Assembly: GCF_000717025.1 (NCBI RefSeq)
Contig: NZ_JNXG01000016.1
Coordinates: 112,290-176,289 of the forward strand
Reading direction: 5' to 3'
Source of the DNA: Streptomyces atroolivaceus
GTDB taxonomy: Bacteria > Actinomycetota > Actinomycetes > Streptomycetales > Streptomycetaceae
Length of the DNA stretch: 64,000 bases
A program made the translations under genes and the position numbers. Within the stretch, counting starts at the first letter, position 1. Each line of letters starts with the position of its first letter. Shown here in pieces: positions 1-9,472 of this stretch. A model generated the notes under the pieces. That model saw only the letters and a program-made list of their open reading frames with translations. It did no database searches and was not told the origin of the DNA.

Positions 1-2
1 TC

Positions 3-1418
3 ACCGAACCCGACGTCGGCTCCGACCCGGCGCGCCTCGCGACCACGGCCGTACCCGACGGTGACGACTACGTCCTGGACGGTGTGAAGCTCTGGACGAC
101 CAACGGCGTCGTCGCCGACCTGCTCGTCGTCATGGCCCGGGTCCCCGCGTCCGAAGGCCGCAAGGGCGGCATCACAGCCTTCGTCGTGGAGGCGGACTCC
201 CCGGGCATCACCGTGGAGCACCGCAACGCCTTCATGGGACTGCGCGGCATCGAGAACGGGGTGACCCGGTTCCACGAGGTCCGCGTCCCCGCCGCGAACC
301 GCATCGGCCCGGAGGGCGCCGGCCTCAAGATCGCCCTCACCACGCTCAACACCGGCCGTCTCTCGCTGCCCGCCATGTGCGTCGGCGTCGGGAAGTGGTC
401 GCTCAAGATCGCCCGTGAATGGTCGGCGGTCCGCGAGCAGTGGGGCAGGGCGGTCGCCCGGCACGAGGCGGTCGGCGCGAAGATCTCCTTCATCGCCGCC
501 ACCACCTTCGCCCTCGAAGCGGTCGTCGACCTCTCCTCGCAGATGGCCGACGAGAGCCGCAACGACATCCGCATCGAGGCCGCCCTCGCCAAGCTGTACG
601 GCTCGGAGATGGGCTGGCTGATCTCCGACGAACTCGTCCAGATCCGCGGCGGGCGCGGCTTCGAGACGGCCGCCTCGCTCGCGGCCCGCGGCGAACGCGC
701 CGTCCCCGCCGAGCAGATGCTCCGCGACATGCGGATCAACCGGATCTTCGAGGGCTCCACGGAGATCATGCACCTGCTGATCGCCCGCGAGGCCGTCGAC
801 GCCCACCTCAAGGTCGCCGGCGACATCATCGATCCCGACAAGCCGCTCTCCGACAAGGCGAAGGCGGGCGCCAACGCCGCCGGCTTCTACGCACGCTGGC
901 TGCCGAAGCTGGTCAGCGGCCCCGGCCTGCTGCCCAACGCCTACGGCGAGTTCCGTGTCCCCGGCCACCCCGACCTCTCCGTGCACCTGCGGTACGTCGA
1001 GCGCTCGGCCCGCAAGCTGGCCAGATCCACCTTCTACGCGATGTCACGCTGGCAGGGCCGCATGGAGACCAAGCAGGGTTTCCTCGGCCGGATCGTCGAC
1101 ATCGGCGCCGAACTCTTCGCGATGAGCGCCGCCTGCGTCCGCGCCGAGCACCTGCGGGCCGACGACGACCACGGCCGCGAGGCCTACCAGCTCGCGGACG
1201 TGTTCTGCCGGCAGTCTCGCATCCGCGTGGAGGAGCTCTTCAACCGGCTCTGGTCCAACACCGACGACATCGACAAGCGCGTCGTGGACGGGGTCCTCTC
1301 CGGGACCTACACCTGGCTGGAGGAGGGCGTCATCGACCCCAGTGGCGACGGCCCCTGGATCGCCGACGCCACCCCGGGCCCGGCCACCGGGGACGACGTC
1401 CACCGCCCCATCCGCTGA
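3..1418 (+). CDS. Acyl-CoA dehydrogenase, 5' truncated by the window edge
   Basis: A flavoprotein of the acyl-CoA dehydrogenase family, expected to introduce an alpha,beta double bond into an acyl-CoA using FAD and pass electrons to ETF. The open frame enters from the left edge, so the start lies outside the window. The first visible residues, TEPDVGSD, are the family's FAD/substrate signature, followed by VLDGVKLWTTNG and later by IRGGRGFE and INRIFEGSTEIM, typical of the C-terminal helical domain. About 470 residues are visible, with a roughly 150-residue tail beyond the usual domain as in long actinobacterial members. The substrate cannot be read from the sequence. It ends 81 bp before the EPSP-synthase-like gene. 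Confidence 0.93.
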   Translation, partial: TEPDVGSDPARLATTAVPDGDDYVLDGVKLWTTNGVVADLLVVMARVPASEGRKGGITAFVVEADSPGITVEHRNAFMGLRGIENGVTRFHEVRVPAANRIGPEGAGLKIALTTLNTGRLSLPAMCVGVGKWSLKIAREWSAVREQWGRAVARHEAVGAKISFIAATTFALEAVVDLSSQMADESRNDIRIEAALAKLYGSEMGWLISDELVQIRGGRGFETAASLAARGERAVPAEQMLRDMRINRIFEGSTEIMHLLIAREAVDAHLKVAGDIIDPDKPLSDKAKAGANAAGFYARWLPKLVSGPGLLPNAYGEFRVPGHPDLSVHLRYVERSARKLARSTFYAMSRWQGRMETKQGFLGRIVDIGAELFAMSAACVRAEHLRADDDHGREAYQLADVFCRQSRIRVEELFNRLWSNTDDIDKRVVDGVLSGTYTWLEEGVIDPSGDGPWIADATPGPATGDDVHRPIR

Positions 1419-1499
1419 ACCCGGCGGCACCCCGTGGGGCCCGTCCACTGCCTGGACGAGCCCCGCAGGGCTGCCCGCCGCACGGCAAAATGGGGGCCC

Positions 1500-2744
1500 G
1501 TGACCGTCATCGACATCCCCGGCTCCAAGTCCGTCACCGCCCGCGCCCTGTTCCTGGCGGCCGCGGCGGACGGCACCACCACCCTCTTGCGGCCCCTGCA
1601 CTCGGACGACACCGAGGGGTTCACCGAAGGGCTGACCCGCCTCGGATACGAGGTCGGCCGCGAGCCGGACCGATGGCACATCGAGGGGCGGCCCTCGGGG
1701 CCGTCCGCCACGGACGCCGAGGTGCACTGCCGCGACGGAGCCACCACCGCGCGCTTCCTGCCGACACTCGCCGCGGCGGCGGCCTCCGGCACCTACCGGT
1801 TCGACGCCTCCGCGCAGATGCGCCGCCGCCCCCTCGCGCCCCTCACCGAGGCCCTCCGCTCCCTCGGCGTCGACCTGCGCCACGAAGGGGCGGAGGGGCA
1901 TCACCCGCTCACCATCGAGGCGTCGGGCGTCAAGGGCGGCGAACTGACCCTGGACGCGGGGGAGTCGTCCCAGTACCTCACCGCTCTGCTGATGCTCGGC
2001 CCGCTCACCGCCGAAGGCCTCCGGATCGACGTCACGGAGCTCGTCTCGGCCCCGTACATCGAGATCACCCTCGCGATGATGCGCAGCTTCGGCGTCGAGG
2101 TCGTCCGGGACGGGAACACCTTCGGCGTCCCCCCGGGCGGCTACCGTGCCACCACCTACGCCGTCGAACCCGACGCCTCCACAGCGAGCTACTTCTTCGC
2201 CGCTGCCGCCCTCACGGGCGACGAGGTCACCGTCCCCGGCCTCGGCACGGGCGCACTCCAGGGCGACCTGCGCTTCACCGACGTGCTGCGCCGGATGGGC
2301 GCCGAGGTGCGTACGACCGCGGACTCCACGACGGTACGGTCCTCCGGCCGGCTCTCGGGCCTCACCGTCAACATGCGCGACATCTCCGACACGATGCCGA
2401 CCCTCGCGGCGATCGCGCCCTTCGCCACCTCGCCGGTGCGGATCGAGGACGTCGCCAACACCCGGGTGAAGGAGTGCGACCGGCTGGAGGCCTGCGCGGA
2501 GAACCTGCGGGCCATGGGCATCACCGTCCGCACCGGACCCGACTGGATCGAGATCCACCCCGGCACCCCGCGTCCCACCGAGATCGTCACCCACGGCGAC
2601 CACCGCATCGTGATGTCGTTCGCCGTCGCGGGTCTGCGCACGCCCGGTATGAGCTACGACGACCCCGGCTGCGTACGGAAGACGTTCCCGGGGTTCCACG
2701 AGGCGTTCGCGGACTTCGTGGCGAGGAGCGCCGGCCGGAAATGA
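1500..2744 (+). CDS. aroA: EPSP synthase family protein (AroA paralogue)
   Basis: 3-phosphoshikimate 1-carboxyvinyltransferase fold: joins PEP to shikimate-3-phosphate in the shikimate pathway, or a related enolpyruvyl transfer. I chose GTG 1500 (414 aa) because PGSKSVTAR then falls at residues 7-15, as in the family; an ATG at 1434 would add 22 unlikely residues. Visible active-site residues: K10, S11, R15, SSQ at 156-158, D297, K324/E325/R328, R369 and K394. Differences from the E. coli enzyme: Asn26 is Ala14, and the GNAGT loop reads DGATT (79-83), which puts Ala81 at the Gly96 position. It is short for an actinobacterial AroA and may be a second, specialised copy. Its stop overlaps the next small frame as ATGA. 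Confidence 0.85.
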   Translation: MTVIDIPGSKSVTARALFLAAAADGTTTLLRPLHSDDTEGFTEGLTRLGYEVGREPDRWHIEGRPSGPSATDAEVHCRDGATTARFLPTLAAAAASGTYRFDASAQMRRRPLAPLTEALRSLGVDLRHEGAEGHHPLTIEASGVKGGELTLDAGESSQYLTALLMLGPLTAEGLRIDVTELVSAPYIEITLAMMRSFGVEVVRDGNTFGVPPGGYRATTYAVEPDASTASYFFAAAALTGDEVTVPGLGTGALQGDLRFTDVLRRMGAEVRTTADSTTVRSSGRLSGLTVNMRDISDTMPTLAAIAPFATSPVRIEDVANTRVKECDRLEACAENLRAMGITVRTGPDWIEIHPGTPRPTEIVTHGDHRIVMSFAVAGLRTPGMSYDDPGCVRKTFPGFHEAFADFVARSAGRK

Positions 2745-2959
2745 CCGTGCGGCCCGGGACGGGGCGCACCACGGTCGCGCGCATGACGTCCCGGAACGAT
2801 GTCGTCTCCGTGCCGGCGCTGCTGCGCCACGCCGGCGCCGCCGTGGTGATCGCCGGGGGCCGGGGCACCGACGCCCTGCTCGGCGACGAACCTGCCGGAC
2901 GCGACCTGGCGGTCATGCGCCGGCTGCGGGAGCAGTTCGGCATCGGTACGGCTTTCTGA
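2741..2959 (+). CDS. Small hypothetical protein, ATGA-coupled to the EPSP-synthase gene
   Basis: A 72-residue frame whose ATG overlaps the aroA stop codon, an arrangement usual for coupled Streptomyces genes. It contains a short hydrophobic stretch (AAVVIAGG) and ends FGIGTAF. I recognise no family. The same frame stays open far upstream through aroA in another register, so openness is weak evidence. Only the ATGA overlap and the gap it would otherwise leave (2745-3038) favour it. A second ATG at 2783 is possible. Confidence 0.3.
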   Translation: MTVRPGTGRTTVARMTSRNDVVSVPALLRHAGAAVVIAGGRGTDALLGDEPAGRDLAVMRRLREQFGIGTAF

Positions 2960-3038
2960 GCCCCGGATGCCGCACAATCGAGCCTCGGCCGCGATGCGGG
3001 ACACCGGTCCGGCGCGTCAACGGGAGACAGGGGCAGGG

Positions 3039-3803
3039 ATGTTCGGGGTGTACGGGGAGGGCGGCCGACGGGGCGCCGTGGCGGCGGGATGCGTGGTGGC
3101 GGCCCTCGTGGGCCTCACCGGATGTGGCAGCGGCGACACCGGCAAGGGTGGGGCCGTGCAGAGCCCCGCCCCCTCGCACGCGGCAGCCACGGCGGCTCCG
3201 GCCGACGGGCTCACCGAGGCGCAGCTCACCGCCGTCGCCTTCACCGACGGGGAGCCGGCCGGCGCCCTCACGGCGTCCGAGTACACCCTGGACGGGCCGC
3301 TCGGAGACGCGTACACCGCCGACCCCGCCGTCTGCCAGCCGCTCGTCAGCCTCGCCGGTGACGTCAGCGACCACGACCCGGTCGCCCAGGTGCAGCGCAA
3401 GGCCGACAAGCCCGAGGAGATGCTCGGGGTCACCGTCGACGTGACCCTGCGCTCGTACGGGGACGGCGAGGCCGTGAAGGTCATGGCGTCACTGGACAGG
3501 GCCGGCCGGGAGTGCGCCGGAGGCCTCACCGAGGAGCGGGCCGTCGCGCGCGCCAGGTACGAGAAGGTCGAACCCGCCGCGCTGCCCGCCTTCGCGGACG
3601 AGGCCGACGAGGCGAAGGCCTACCGCTTCACCGTGCTCGACGTGAAGGGCAAGCTGAAGCTGTACGAGTACCTCACCGTCCTGCGGTCCGGTTCCACCAC
3701 CCTCGCGTTCCGCGCGGACATCCTCGGCACCGAGGACATCGGCGGGGTTCCGGAGGACGTCATGGCCGCCCAGTGGAAGAAATTCCGTGCCGGGCAGGCC
3801 TGA
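3039..3803 (+). CDS. Secreted lipoprotein of unknown function
   Basis: A 254-residue exported protein. ATG 3039 follows a purine-rich GACAGGGGCAGGG and places a charged n-region, a hydrophobic stretch ([11 protein letters not shown]) and the lipobox LTGC at about residues 24-27. Signal peptidase II would then leave a lipidated Cys. The mature part begins with a Gly/Ser/Pro/Ala-rich linker, followed by a mixed alpha/beta region without an obvious enzymatic motif. Streptomyces encode many such lipoproteins; no partner gene is evident. The gene ends 61 bp before dxr, and no terminator-like repeat is seen between them. Confidence 0.85.
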   Translation: MFGVYGEGGRRGAVAAGCVVAALVGLTGCGSGDTGKGGAVQSPAPSHAAATAAPADGLTEAQLTAVAFTDGEPAGALTASEYTLDGPLGDAYTADPAVCQPLVSLAGDVSDHDPVAQVQRKADKPEEMLGVTVDVTLRSYGDGEAVKVMASLDRAGRECAGGLTEERAVARARYEKVEPAALPAFADEADEAKAYRFTVLDVKGKLKLYEYLTVLRSGSTTLAFRADILGTEDIGGVPEDVMAAQWKKFRAGQA

Positions 3804-3864
3804 GGCACGCGCGGACGGGGACGCCCTGTCATCGCGCACAGCGGATGCGGCGACAATGGGGGCC

Positions 3865-5118
3865 ATGAGCGACAGCCCCTCACCCCTCGCCGACCCGCAT
3901 CTCGTCTTCGACGCGGCGGAAGGCCGCCGGGATCTGGTGATCCTCGGCTCCACCGGGTCCATCGGCACCCAGGCCATCGACCTGGTCCTGCGCAACCCCG
4001 GGCGTTTCCGCGTCACCGCGCTCTCCGCCGCGGGGGGCAGGGTCCGGCTCCTCGCCGAGCAGGCCCGGCAGCTGCGTGTGCGTACGGTCGCGGTCGCCGA
4101 CGGGGACAAGGTGCCGGCGCTCCGCGAGGCCCTGCGTGAGGTCTACGGGGCCGGGGAGCCGCTCCCGGAGATCCTGGCCGGTCCCGACGCCGCGACGGAC
4201 CTCGCGGCGAGCGACTGCCACACCGTGCTGAACGGGATCACCGGCTCGATCGGTCTCGCCCCCACACTCGCCGCGCTGAGGGCGGGCCGCACCCTCGCCC
4301 TGGCGAACAAGGAGTCGCTGATCGTCGGCGGCCCGCTGGTGAAGGCGCTGGCGGCCCCCGGCCAGATCATCCCGGTCGACTCCGAGCACGCCGCGCTCTT
4401 CCAGGCCCTCGCCGCGGGCAAGCGTGCCGACGTGCGCAAGCTCGTCGTCACCGCGTCCGGCGGCCCGTTCCGCGGGCGTACGCGCAGTGAGCTGGACGAC
4501 GTGACCCGGGAGCAGGCCCTGGCGCACCCCACCTGGGCCATGGGGCCGGTCATCACGGTCAACTCCGCGACCCTGGTCAACAAGGGCCTGGAGGTCATCG
4601 AGGCGCACCTCCTCTACGACATCCCGTTCGACCGGATCGAGGTCGTGGTCCACCCCCAGTCGTTCGTTCACTCGATGGTGGAGTTCACCGACGGTTCCAC
4701 CCTCGCCCAGGCGACCCCGCCCGACATGAGGGGCCCCATCGCCATCGGGCTCGGCTGGCCCGAGCGGGTCCCGGACGCGGCCCCCGCCTTCGACTGGACG
4801 ACGGCCTCCAGCTGGGAGTTCTTCCCGCTCGACACCGAGGCGTTCCCGTCCGTCGGGCTCGCCCGGCACGTCGGCACCCTGGGCGGCACGGCACCGGCGG
4901 TGTTCAACGCGGCCAACGAGGAGTGCGTGGACGCGTTCCTGGCGGGACGGCTGCCGTTCAACGGAATCATGGATACGGTCACATCGGTGGTGGCCGAACA
5001 CGGCACCCCCGCCACGGGAACTTCACTGACGGTCGCGGACGTCCTCGAAGCGGAGACCTGGGCCCGGTCCAGGGCCCGCGAACTCTCGGCGGAAGCGACA
5101 GCGGAGGCGCACGCATGA
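3865..5118 (+). CDS. dxr: 1-deoxy-D-xylulose 5-phosphate reductoisomerase
   Basis: Second step of the MEP isoprenoid pathway: rearranges and reduces DXP to 2-C-methyl-D-erythritol 4-phosphate with NADPH and a divalent metal, in the cytosol. 417 aa from ATG 3865. The dinucleotide-binding loop GSTGSIG is at residues 28-34. [17 protein letters not shown], the metal-binding [10 protein letters not shown] segment, [10 protein letters not shown] and [12 protein letters not shown] follow in family order. The short N-terminal extension before the nucleotide fold is common in Streptomyces. Its stop overlaps the start of the site-2 protease (ATGA), so the two are translationally coupled; ispG lies just beyond. 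Confidence 0.97.
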   Translation: MSDSPSPLADPHLVFDAAEGRRDLVILGSTGSIGTQAIDLVLRNPGRFRVTALSAAGGRVRLLAEQARQLRVRTVAVADGDKVPALREALREVYGAGEPLPEILAGPDAATDLAASDCHTVLNGITGSIGLAPTLAALRAGRTLALANKESLIVGGPLVKALAAPGQIIPVDSEHAALFQALAAGKRADVRKLVVTASGGPFRGRTRSELDDVTREQALAHPTWAMGPVITVNSATLVNKGLEVIEAHLLYDIPFDRIEVVVHPQSFVHSMVEFTDGSTLAQATPPDMRGPIAIGLGWPERVPDAAPAFDWTTASSWEFFPLDTEAFPSVGLARHVGTLGGTAPAVFNAANEECVDAFLAGRLPFNGIMDTVTSVVAEHGTPATGTSLTVADVLEAETWARSRARELSAEATAEAHA

Positions 5119-6425
5119 GCATGACGACGATCCTGATGACGATCCTCGGTATCGCCATCTTCGCCGTGGGTCTGCTGTTCTCGATCGCCTGGCACGAACT
5201 GGGCCACCTGTCGACGGCCAAGCTCTTCGGCATCAGGGTGCCGCAGTACATGGTCGGCTTCGGGCCGACCATCTGGTCGCGCAGGAAGGGCGAGACCGAG
5301 TACGGCATCAAGGCGATCCCCGCGGGCGGCTACATCCGCATGATCGGCATGTTCCCCCCGGGGCCCGACGGCCGGATCGAAGCACGCTCCACCTCACCGT
5401 GGCGCGGGATGATCGAGGACGCCCGCTCCGCCGCCTTCGAAGAGCTCGAGCCGGGCGACGAGACACGCCTCTTCTACACGCGCAAGCCGTGGAAGCGCGT
5501 GATCGTGATGTTCGCCGGCCCCTTCATGAACCTGGTCCTGGCCGTCGCGATCTTCATGGGCGTGGCCATGACCTTCGGCTTCCAGACACAGACCACCGAG
5601 GTCGCGGGCGTCCAGCAGTGCGTGATCGCGCAGAGCGAGAACCGTGACACCTGCAAGGCGTCCGACCCGGTGTCGCCGGCCAAGGCCGCCGGACTGAGGG
5701 AGGGCGACACGATCGTCGCCTTCAACGGGCAGAAGATCGACGACTGGGCGACCCTCTCGGACAGGATCCGGCAGACCATCGGCCCCGCCACCATCACCGT
5801 GCAGCGCGACGGTCAGGAACAGACCCTCGACGCCGTCCTGAAGAAGAACGCCGTCGCCAAGAAGGACGCCGACGGCCAGGTCGTCCCCGACCAGTACATC
5901 AGCGCCGGTTACCTCGGCTTCGCCGCCAGGACGGAGATCCTGCCGCTCTCCTTCGGCGACTCGGTCGTCCGCATGGGCGACATGATCGAGAACGGTGTCG
6001 ACTCGATCATCGCCCTGCCCTCCAAGATCCCCGACCTGTGGAACGCGGCGTTCAGCGACGGCGAGCGCGCCGACGACTCCCCGGTCGGCGTGGTCGGCGC
6101 CGCCCGGATCGGCGGCGAGGTGATGAACCTGGACATCCCGGCACAGAACCAGGTCGCGATGATGCTGTTCCTGCTGGCGGGCTTCAACCTCTCACTGTTC
6201 CTCTTCAACATGCTGCCCCTCCTCCCCCTGGACGGCGGGCACATCGCGGGCGCCCTCTGGGAATCCCTGCGCCGGAATGTGGCCAGGGTCTTCAAGCGAC
6301 CCGACCCCGGCCCGTTCGACGTGGCGAAACTCATGCCCGTCGCCTATGTCGTCGCCGGGATCTTCATCTGCTTCACGCTGCTGGTGCTGGTCGCCGACAT
6401 CGTGAACCCCGTGAAGATCACCTGA
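5115..6425 (+). CDS. Site-2 protease / RseP-type M50 metalloprotease
   Basis: Intramembrane zinc metalloprotease of the M50 family, which cuts transmembrane substrates such as anti-sigma factors after a first periplasmic-side cut. 436 aa from ATG 5115, overlapping the dxr stop. The zinc motif HELGH is at residues 27-31 inside the first membrane helix. The second active-site motif LPLDGGH is near the C-terminus in the third helix region. Between them is a PDZ-like domain ([20 protein letters not shown]). The dxr-rseP-ispG order is widespread in actinobacteria. A hairpin at 6447-6479 probably ends the transcript. The substrate is not encoded nearby. Confidence 0.93.
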   Translation: MSMTTILMTILGIAIFAVGLLFSIAWHELGHLSTAKLFGIRVPQYMVGFGPTIWSRRKGETEYGIKAIPAGGYIRMIGMFPPGPDGRIEARSTSPWRGMIEDARSAAFEELEPGDETRLFYTRKPWKRVIVMFAGPFMNLVLAVAIFMGVAMTFGFQTQTTEVAGVQQCVIAQSENRDTCKASDPVSPAKAAGLREGDTIVAFNGQKIDDWATLSDRIRQTIGPATITVQRDGQEQTLDAVLKKNAVAKKDADGQVVPDQYISAGYLGFAARTEILPLSFGDSVVRMGDMIENGVDSIIALPSKIPDLWNAAFSDGERADDSPVGVVGAARIGGEVMNLDIPAQNQVAMMLFLLAGFNLSLFLFNMLPLLPLDGGHIAGALWESLRRNVARVFKRPDPGPFDVAKLMPVAYVVAGIFICFTLLVLVADIVNPVKIT

Positions 6426-6446
6426 CGTCCCACACGTCCCATGGGT

Positions 6447-6479
6447 GGCGGCCGGCCACACAGCTGGTGTCCGGCCGCC
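6447..6479 (+). terminator. Hairpin downstream of the site-2 protease
   Basis: Arms GGCGGCCGG (6447-6455) and CCGGCCGCC (6471-6479) are perfect complements, and the loop contains an inner ACAC/GTGT pair. It starts 22 bp after the stop codon. There is no T-run, as is usual for Streptomyces hairpin terminators. Confidence 0.6.
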
Positions 6480-6607
6480 CACCAAAGAGCGGTTTGACCG
6501 GCATGGGTGCGCCCCGTTCTCCTGGGGTGCCGTAACCTCGGAGCCTGGAGCCCGCCGTTCTCGGGACCTCGATCCACACTGATCCACACCTTGGGGATGC
6601 TCAGCGC

Positions 6608-7765
6608 ATGACTGCGATTTCTCTCGGAATGCCGGCCGTTCCGACCAAGCTCGCCGACCGTCGGGTCAGCCGCCAGATCCAGGTCGGCACGGTCGCGGTC
6701 GGCGGTGACGCACCGGTGTCGGTGCAGTCCATGACAACGACCCGTACGTCGGACATCGGTGCGACGCTGCAGCAGATCGCGGAGCTGACGGCCTCGGGCT
6801 GCCAGATCGTGCGGGTGGCGTGTCCGACACAGGACGACGCGGACGCGCTGGCGACGATCGCGAAGAAGTCGCAGATCCCGGTGATCGCGGACATCCACTT
6901 CCAGCCGAAGTACGTGTTCGCGGCGATCGACGCGGGCTGCGCCGCGGTCCGGGTGAACCCGGGCAACATCAAGCAGTTCGACGACAAGGTCAAGGAGATC
7001 GCGAAGGCGGCCGGGGACGCGGGCACCCCGATCCGCATCGGCGTGAACGCGGGCTCCCTGGACGCGCGGCTCCTGAAGAAGTACGGCAAGGCGACGCCCG
7101 AGGCGCTCGTGGAGTCGGCGCTGTGGGAGGCGTCGCTCTTCGAGGAGCACGGCTTCCGGGACATCAAGATCTCGGTCAAGCACAACGACCCGGTCGTCAT
7201 GGTGAACGCCTACCGCCAGCTGGCCGCGGCGTCGGACTACCCGCTGCACCTGGGTGTGACGGAGGCCGGCCCGGCGTTCCAGGGGACGATCAAGTCCGCG
7301 GTGGCGTTCGGCGCGCTGCTGTCCGAGGGCATCGGGGACACGATCCGGGTGTCGCTGTCGGCTCCTCCCGCGGAGGAGGTCAAGGTCGGACTGCAGATCC
7401 TCGAGGCGCTGAACCTGAAGCAGCGGCGGCTGGAGATCGTGTCGTGCCCGTCGTGCGGTCGCGCACAGGTGGATGTGTACAAGCTCGCGGACCAGGTGAG
7501 CGCGGGCCTCGAGGGCATGGAGGTCCCGCTGCGGGTCGCCGTGATGGGCTGTGTCGTGAACGGCCCCGGTGAGGCCCGCGAGGCGGACCTGGGTGTGGCG
7601 TCCGGCAACGGCAAGGGCCAGATCTTCGTGAAGGGCGAGGTCATCAAGACCGTCCCGGAGTCGAAGATCGTGGAGACCCTCATCGAGGAAGCCATGAAGA
7701 TCGCGGAGCAGATGGAGAAGGACGGCATCGCCTCGGGCGAGCCCCAGGTCTCCATCGCCGGCTGA
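6608..7765 (+). CDS. ispG: 4-hydroxy-3-methylbut-2-en-1-yl diphosphate synthase
   Basis: Penultimate MEP-pathway enzyme (GcpE): a [4Fe-4S] enzyme that reductively converts MEcPP to HMBPP, using flavodoxin or ferredoxin. 385 aa from ATG 6608. The TIM-barrel part starts around [11 protein letters not shown]. The cluster ligands are Cys280 and Cys283 (CPSCGR), Cys315 and Glu322 (GCVVNGPGE). It is the compact bacterial form without the plant-type insert. It follows dxr and the protease after a 182-bp gap that contains a hairpin, so it may have its own promoter. A strong hairpin follows at 7783. Confidence 0.97.
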   Translation: MTAISLGMPAVPTKLADRRVSRQIQVGTVAVGGDAPVSVQSMTTTRTSDIGATLQQIAELTASGCQIVRVACPTQDDADALATIAKKSQIPVIADIHFQPKYVFAAIDAGCAAVRVNPGNIKQFDDKVKEIAKAAGDAGTPIRIGVNAGSLDARLLKKYGKATPEALVESALWEASLFEEHGFRDIKISVKHNDPVVMVNAYRQLAAASDYPLHLGVTEAGPAFQGTIKSAVAFGALLSEGIGDTIRVSLSAPPAEEVKVGLQILEALNLKQRRLEIVSCPSCGRAQVDVYKLADQVSAGLEGMEVPLRVAVMGCVVNGPGEAREADLGVASGNGKGQIFVKGEVIKTVPESKIVETLIEEAMKIAEQMEKDGIASGEPQVSIAG

Positions 7766-7782
7766 CCGCCCATCGCCTTTCC

Positions 7783-7812
7783 GTGCCCCGCAGGCCGTGT
7801 CCTGCGGGGCAC
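7783..7812 (+). terminator. ispG terminator hairpin
   Basis: Perfect 12-bp arms GTGCCCCGCAGG (7783-7794) and CCTGCGGGGCAC (7801-7812) with a 6-nt loop, 17 bp after the ispG stop. Confidence 0.75.
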
Positions 7813-7915
7813 AGCCGTGCTTCCCGGGCCGACGGCCATTCCCCGGGCGGGGCGGGCGCCCCGTAGCCTTGTCGGTTACAGTGCGGACATCAGCAGACCG
7901 TTCGGTGAGGCCCCA

Positions 7916-8761
7916 GTGTTGACGCAGACCACTACCCGGGTCCTCGACCCCGGCGAGCTCCCCGCCGCGCTCGCCATCCTCGAGAGCGAACCCGTGGCCA
8001 ACGCGTTCGTCACCTCCCGCGTCCAGGTCGCCGGACTGGATCCCTGGCGCCTCGGCGGCGAGATGTGGGGCTGGTACGCCGACGGCCGGCTGCGCTCGCT
8101 CTGCTACTCCGGGGCCAACCTCGTGCCGATCTGCGCCACCCCCGAGGCCGTAACGGCGTTCGCCGACCGGGCCCGGAGGGCCGGCCGCCGCTGCTCCTCG
8201 ATCGTCGGACCGGCCGGCCCCACGGCCCAGCTGTGGAGCCTCCTGGAACCCAGCTGGGGCCCCGCCCGTGAGGTCCGTCCCCACCAGCCGCTCATGGTGG
8301 CCGAGCGCCCCTCGTCCGAGGTGGCGCCGGACCCGCTCGTGCGCAGGGTCCGCAAGGAGGAGATGGACGTCCTCATGCCGGCCTGCGTGGCGATGTTCAC
8401 CGAGGAGGTCGGTATCTCCCCGCTGGCCGGCGACGGCGGGCTCCTCTACCAGGCACGGGTCGCCGAACTGATCGCCGCCGGACGGTCGTTCGCCCGGATC
8501 GAGGACGGCAAGGTCGTGTTCAAGGCGGAGATCGGTGCGGCCACCCCCCAGGCCTGCCAGATCCAGGGTGTCTGGGTCGCCCCCGAGGTCCGTGGCCGGG
8601 GTCTCTCCGAGACGGGCATGGCGGCGGTCCTGGGCCACGCGCTCAGCGATGTGGCACCGGTCGTCAGCCTGTACGTGAACGACTACAACACCGCTGCGCG
8701 CAGGGCCTACAGCCGCGTCGGCTTCCGCGAGACGGGCGCTTTCATGAGCGTGCTGTTCTGA
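7916..8761 (+). CDS. GNAT-family N-acetyltransferase with DUF4081-like N-terminal half
   Basis: 281 aa from GTG 7916, which has GAGG a few bases upstream; a TTG follows directly. The N-terminal half (ILESEPVANAFVTSRV...) resembles the DUF4081 module found in actinobacterial GNAT proteins. The C-terminal half is a GNAT fold with the acetyl-CoA loop region IQGVWVAPEVRGRGLSE and a C-terminal NDYNTAARRAYSRVGF segment typical of motif B. It is expected to acetylate a small molecule or protein amine; the substrate is unknown. A second GNAT gene follows after 29 bp, so they are probably co-transcribed. Confidence 0.87.
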   Translation: MLTQTTTRVLDPGELPAALAILESEPVANAFVTSRVQVAGLDPWRLGGEMWGWYADGRLRSLCYSGANLVPICATPEAVTAFADRARRAGRRCSSIVGPAGPTAQLWSLLEPSWGPAREVRPHQPLMVAERPSSEVAPDPLVRRVRKEEMDVLMPACVAMFTEEVGISPLAGDGGLLYQARVAELIAAGRSFARIEDGKVVFKAEIGAATPQACQIQGVWVAPEVRGRGLSETGMAAVLGHALSDVAPVVSLYVNDYNTAARRAYSRVGFRETGAFMSVLF

Positions 8762-8790
8762 CCGGACGGTACGGCCAGTAGGGTTCCCGC

Positions 8791-9366
8791 ATGGCAGCAG
8801 CAATCCCCACGTCCCCGTGGGGCTCCGGGACCCCCGACATCGTGGTCGGACCGCTCGACCTCGCCGCCCGCGTCGACGAAGCACTCGCCGTGCAGGCCCA
8901 GGCCTTCGGCCTCACCCAGGACGAGATCGACGTACGCCGCCACATCGTCCTGCGGCACCTCGACCACCCGCAGGCCCGTGCCCTCGGCGCCACCGCCGCC
9001 GACGGACGGCTCGTCGGATTCGTCTACGGGCTGCCGAACAACCGCACGCACTGGTGGTCCACCGTCGTCGAACCGTATCTGCGCGACACCGGATCCGAGG
9101 GCTGGCTCGACGACTCGTTCGTGATCACCGAACTCCACGTCCACCCGGAGTTCCAGCAGCGCGGCATCGGCCGAAGCCTGATCACCACCATCACGGACGC
9201 CGTCGACCTGCCCCGTTCCATCCTCTCCGCGATCGACACCGAGAGCCCCGCCCGCGGTCTCTACCGCGCCCTGGGCTACCAGGACCTTGCCAGGCAGGTG
9301 CTCTTCCCGAGCGCGCCCAAGCCGTACGCGGTGATGGGCGCGCCCCTGCCGCTGCGCCGCGGCTGA
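8791..9366 (+). CDS. GNAT-family N-acetyltransferase
   Basis: 191 aa from ATG 8791. The GNAT core is clear: ITELHVHPEFQQRGIGRSL carries the Q/RxxGxG/A acetyl-CoA loop, followed by SARGLYRALGYQ-type motif B (here SPARGLYRALGYQ). The N-terminal part includes a Trp-rich segment (THWWSTVV) of the kind seen in substrate pockets. It follows the DUF4081-type GNAT gene by 29 bp and precedes proS. The substrate is unknown. Confidence 0.87.
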   Translation: MAAAIPTSPWGSGTPDIVVGPLDLAARVDEALAVQAQAFGLTQDEIDVRRHIVLRHLDHPQARALGATAADGRLVGFVYGLPNNRTHWWSTVVEPYLRDTGSEGWLDDSFVITELHVHPEFQQRGIGRSLITTITDAVDLPRSILSAIDTESPARGLYRALGYQDLARQVLFPSAPKPYAVMGAPLPLRRG

Positions 9367-9472
9367 GACCGGCCGCCCTCCCGTGCGCCGGCCGGTCCCG
9401 GGAATGGATTTCCGCCCGCGTGGGCCCCCCGGCTAACCTCGGGCTCACCACCCTTCCGAGCAGGAGTTCACC

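Noticed and set aside
419..2959. Long forward frame overlapping the acyl-CoA dehydrogenase and aroA
   Set aside because: Arg/Pro/Gly-rich translation typical of the wrong frame in high-GC DNA. The two named genes have clear family motifs in other frames; only its 3' end from ATG 2741 was kept, with low confidence.
6344..8884. Long reverse open frame opposite ispG and a GNAT gene
   Set aside because: Antisense shadow: composition dominated by Arg, Asp, His and Leu, and no motifs; ispG is certain on the other strand.
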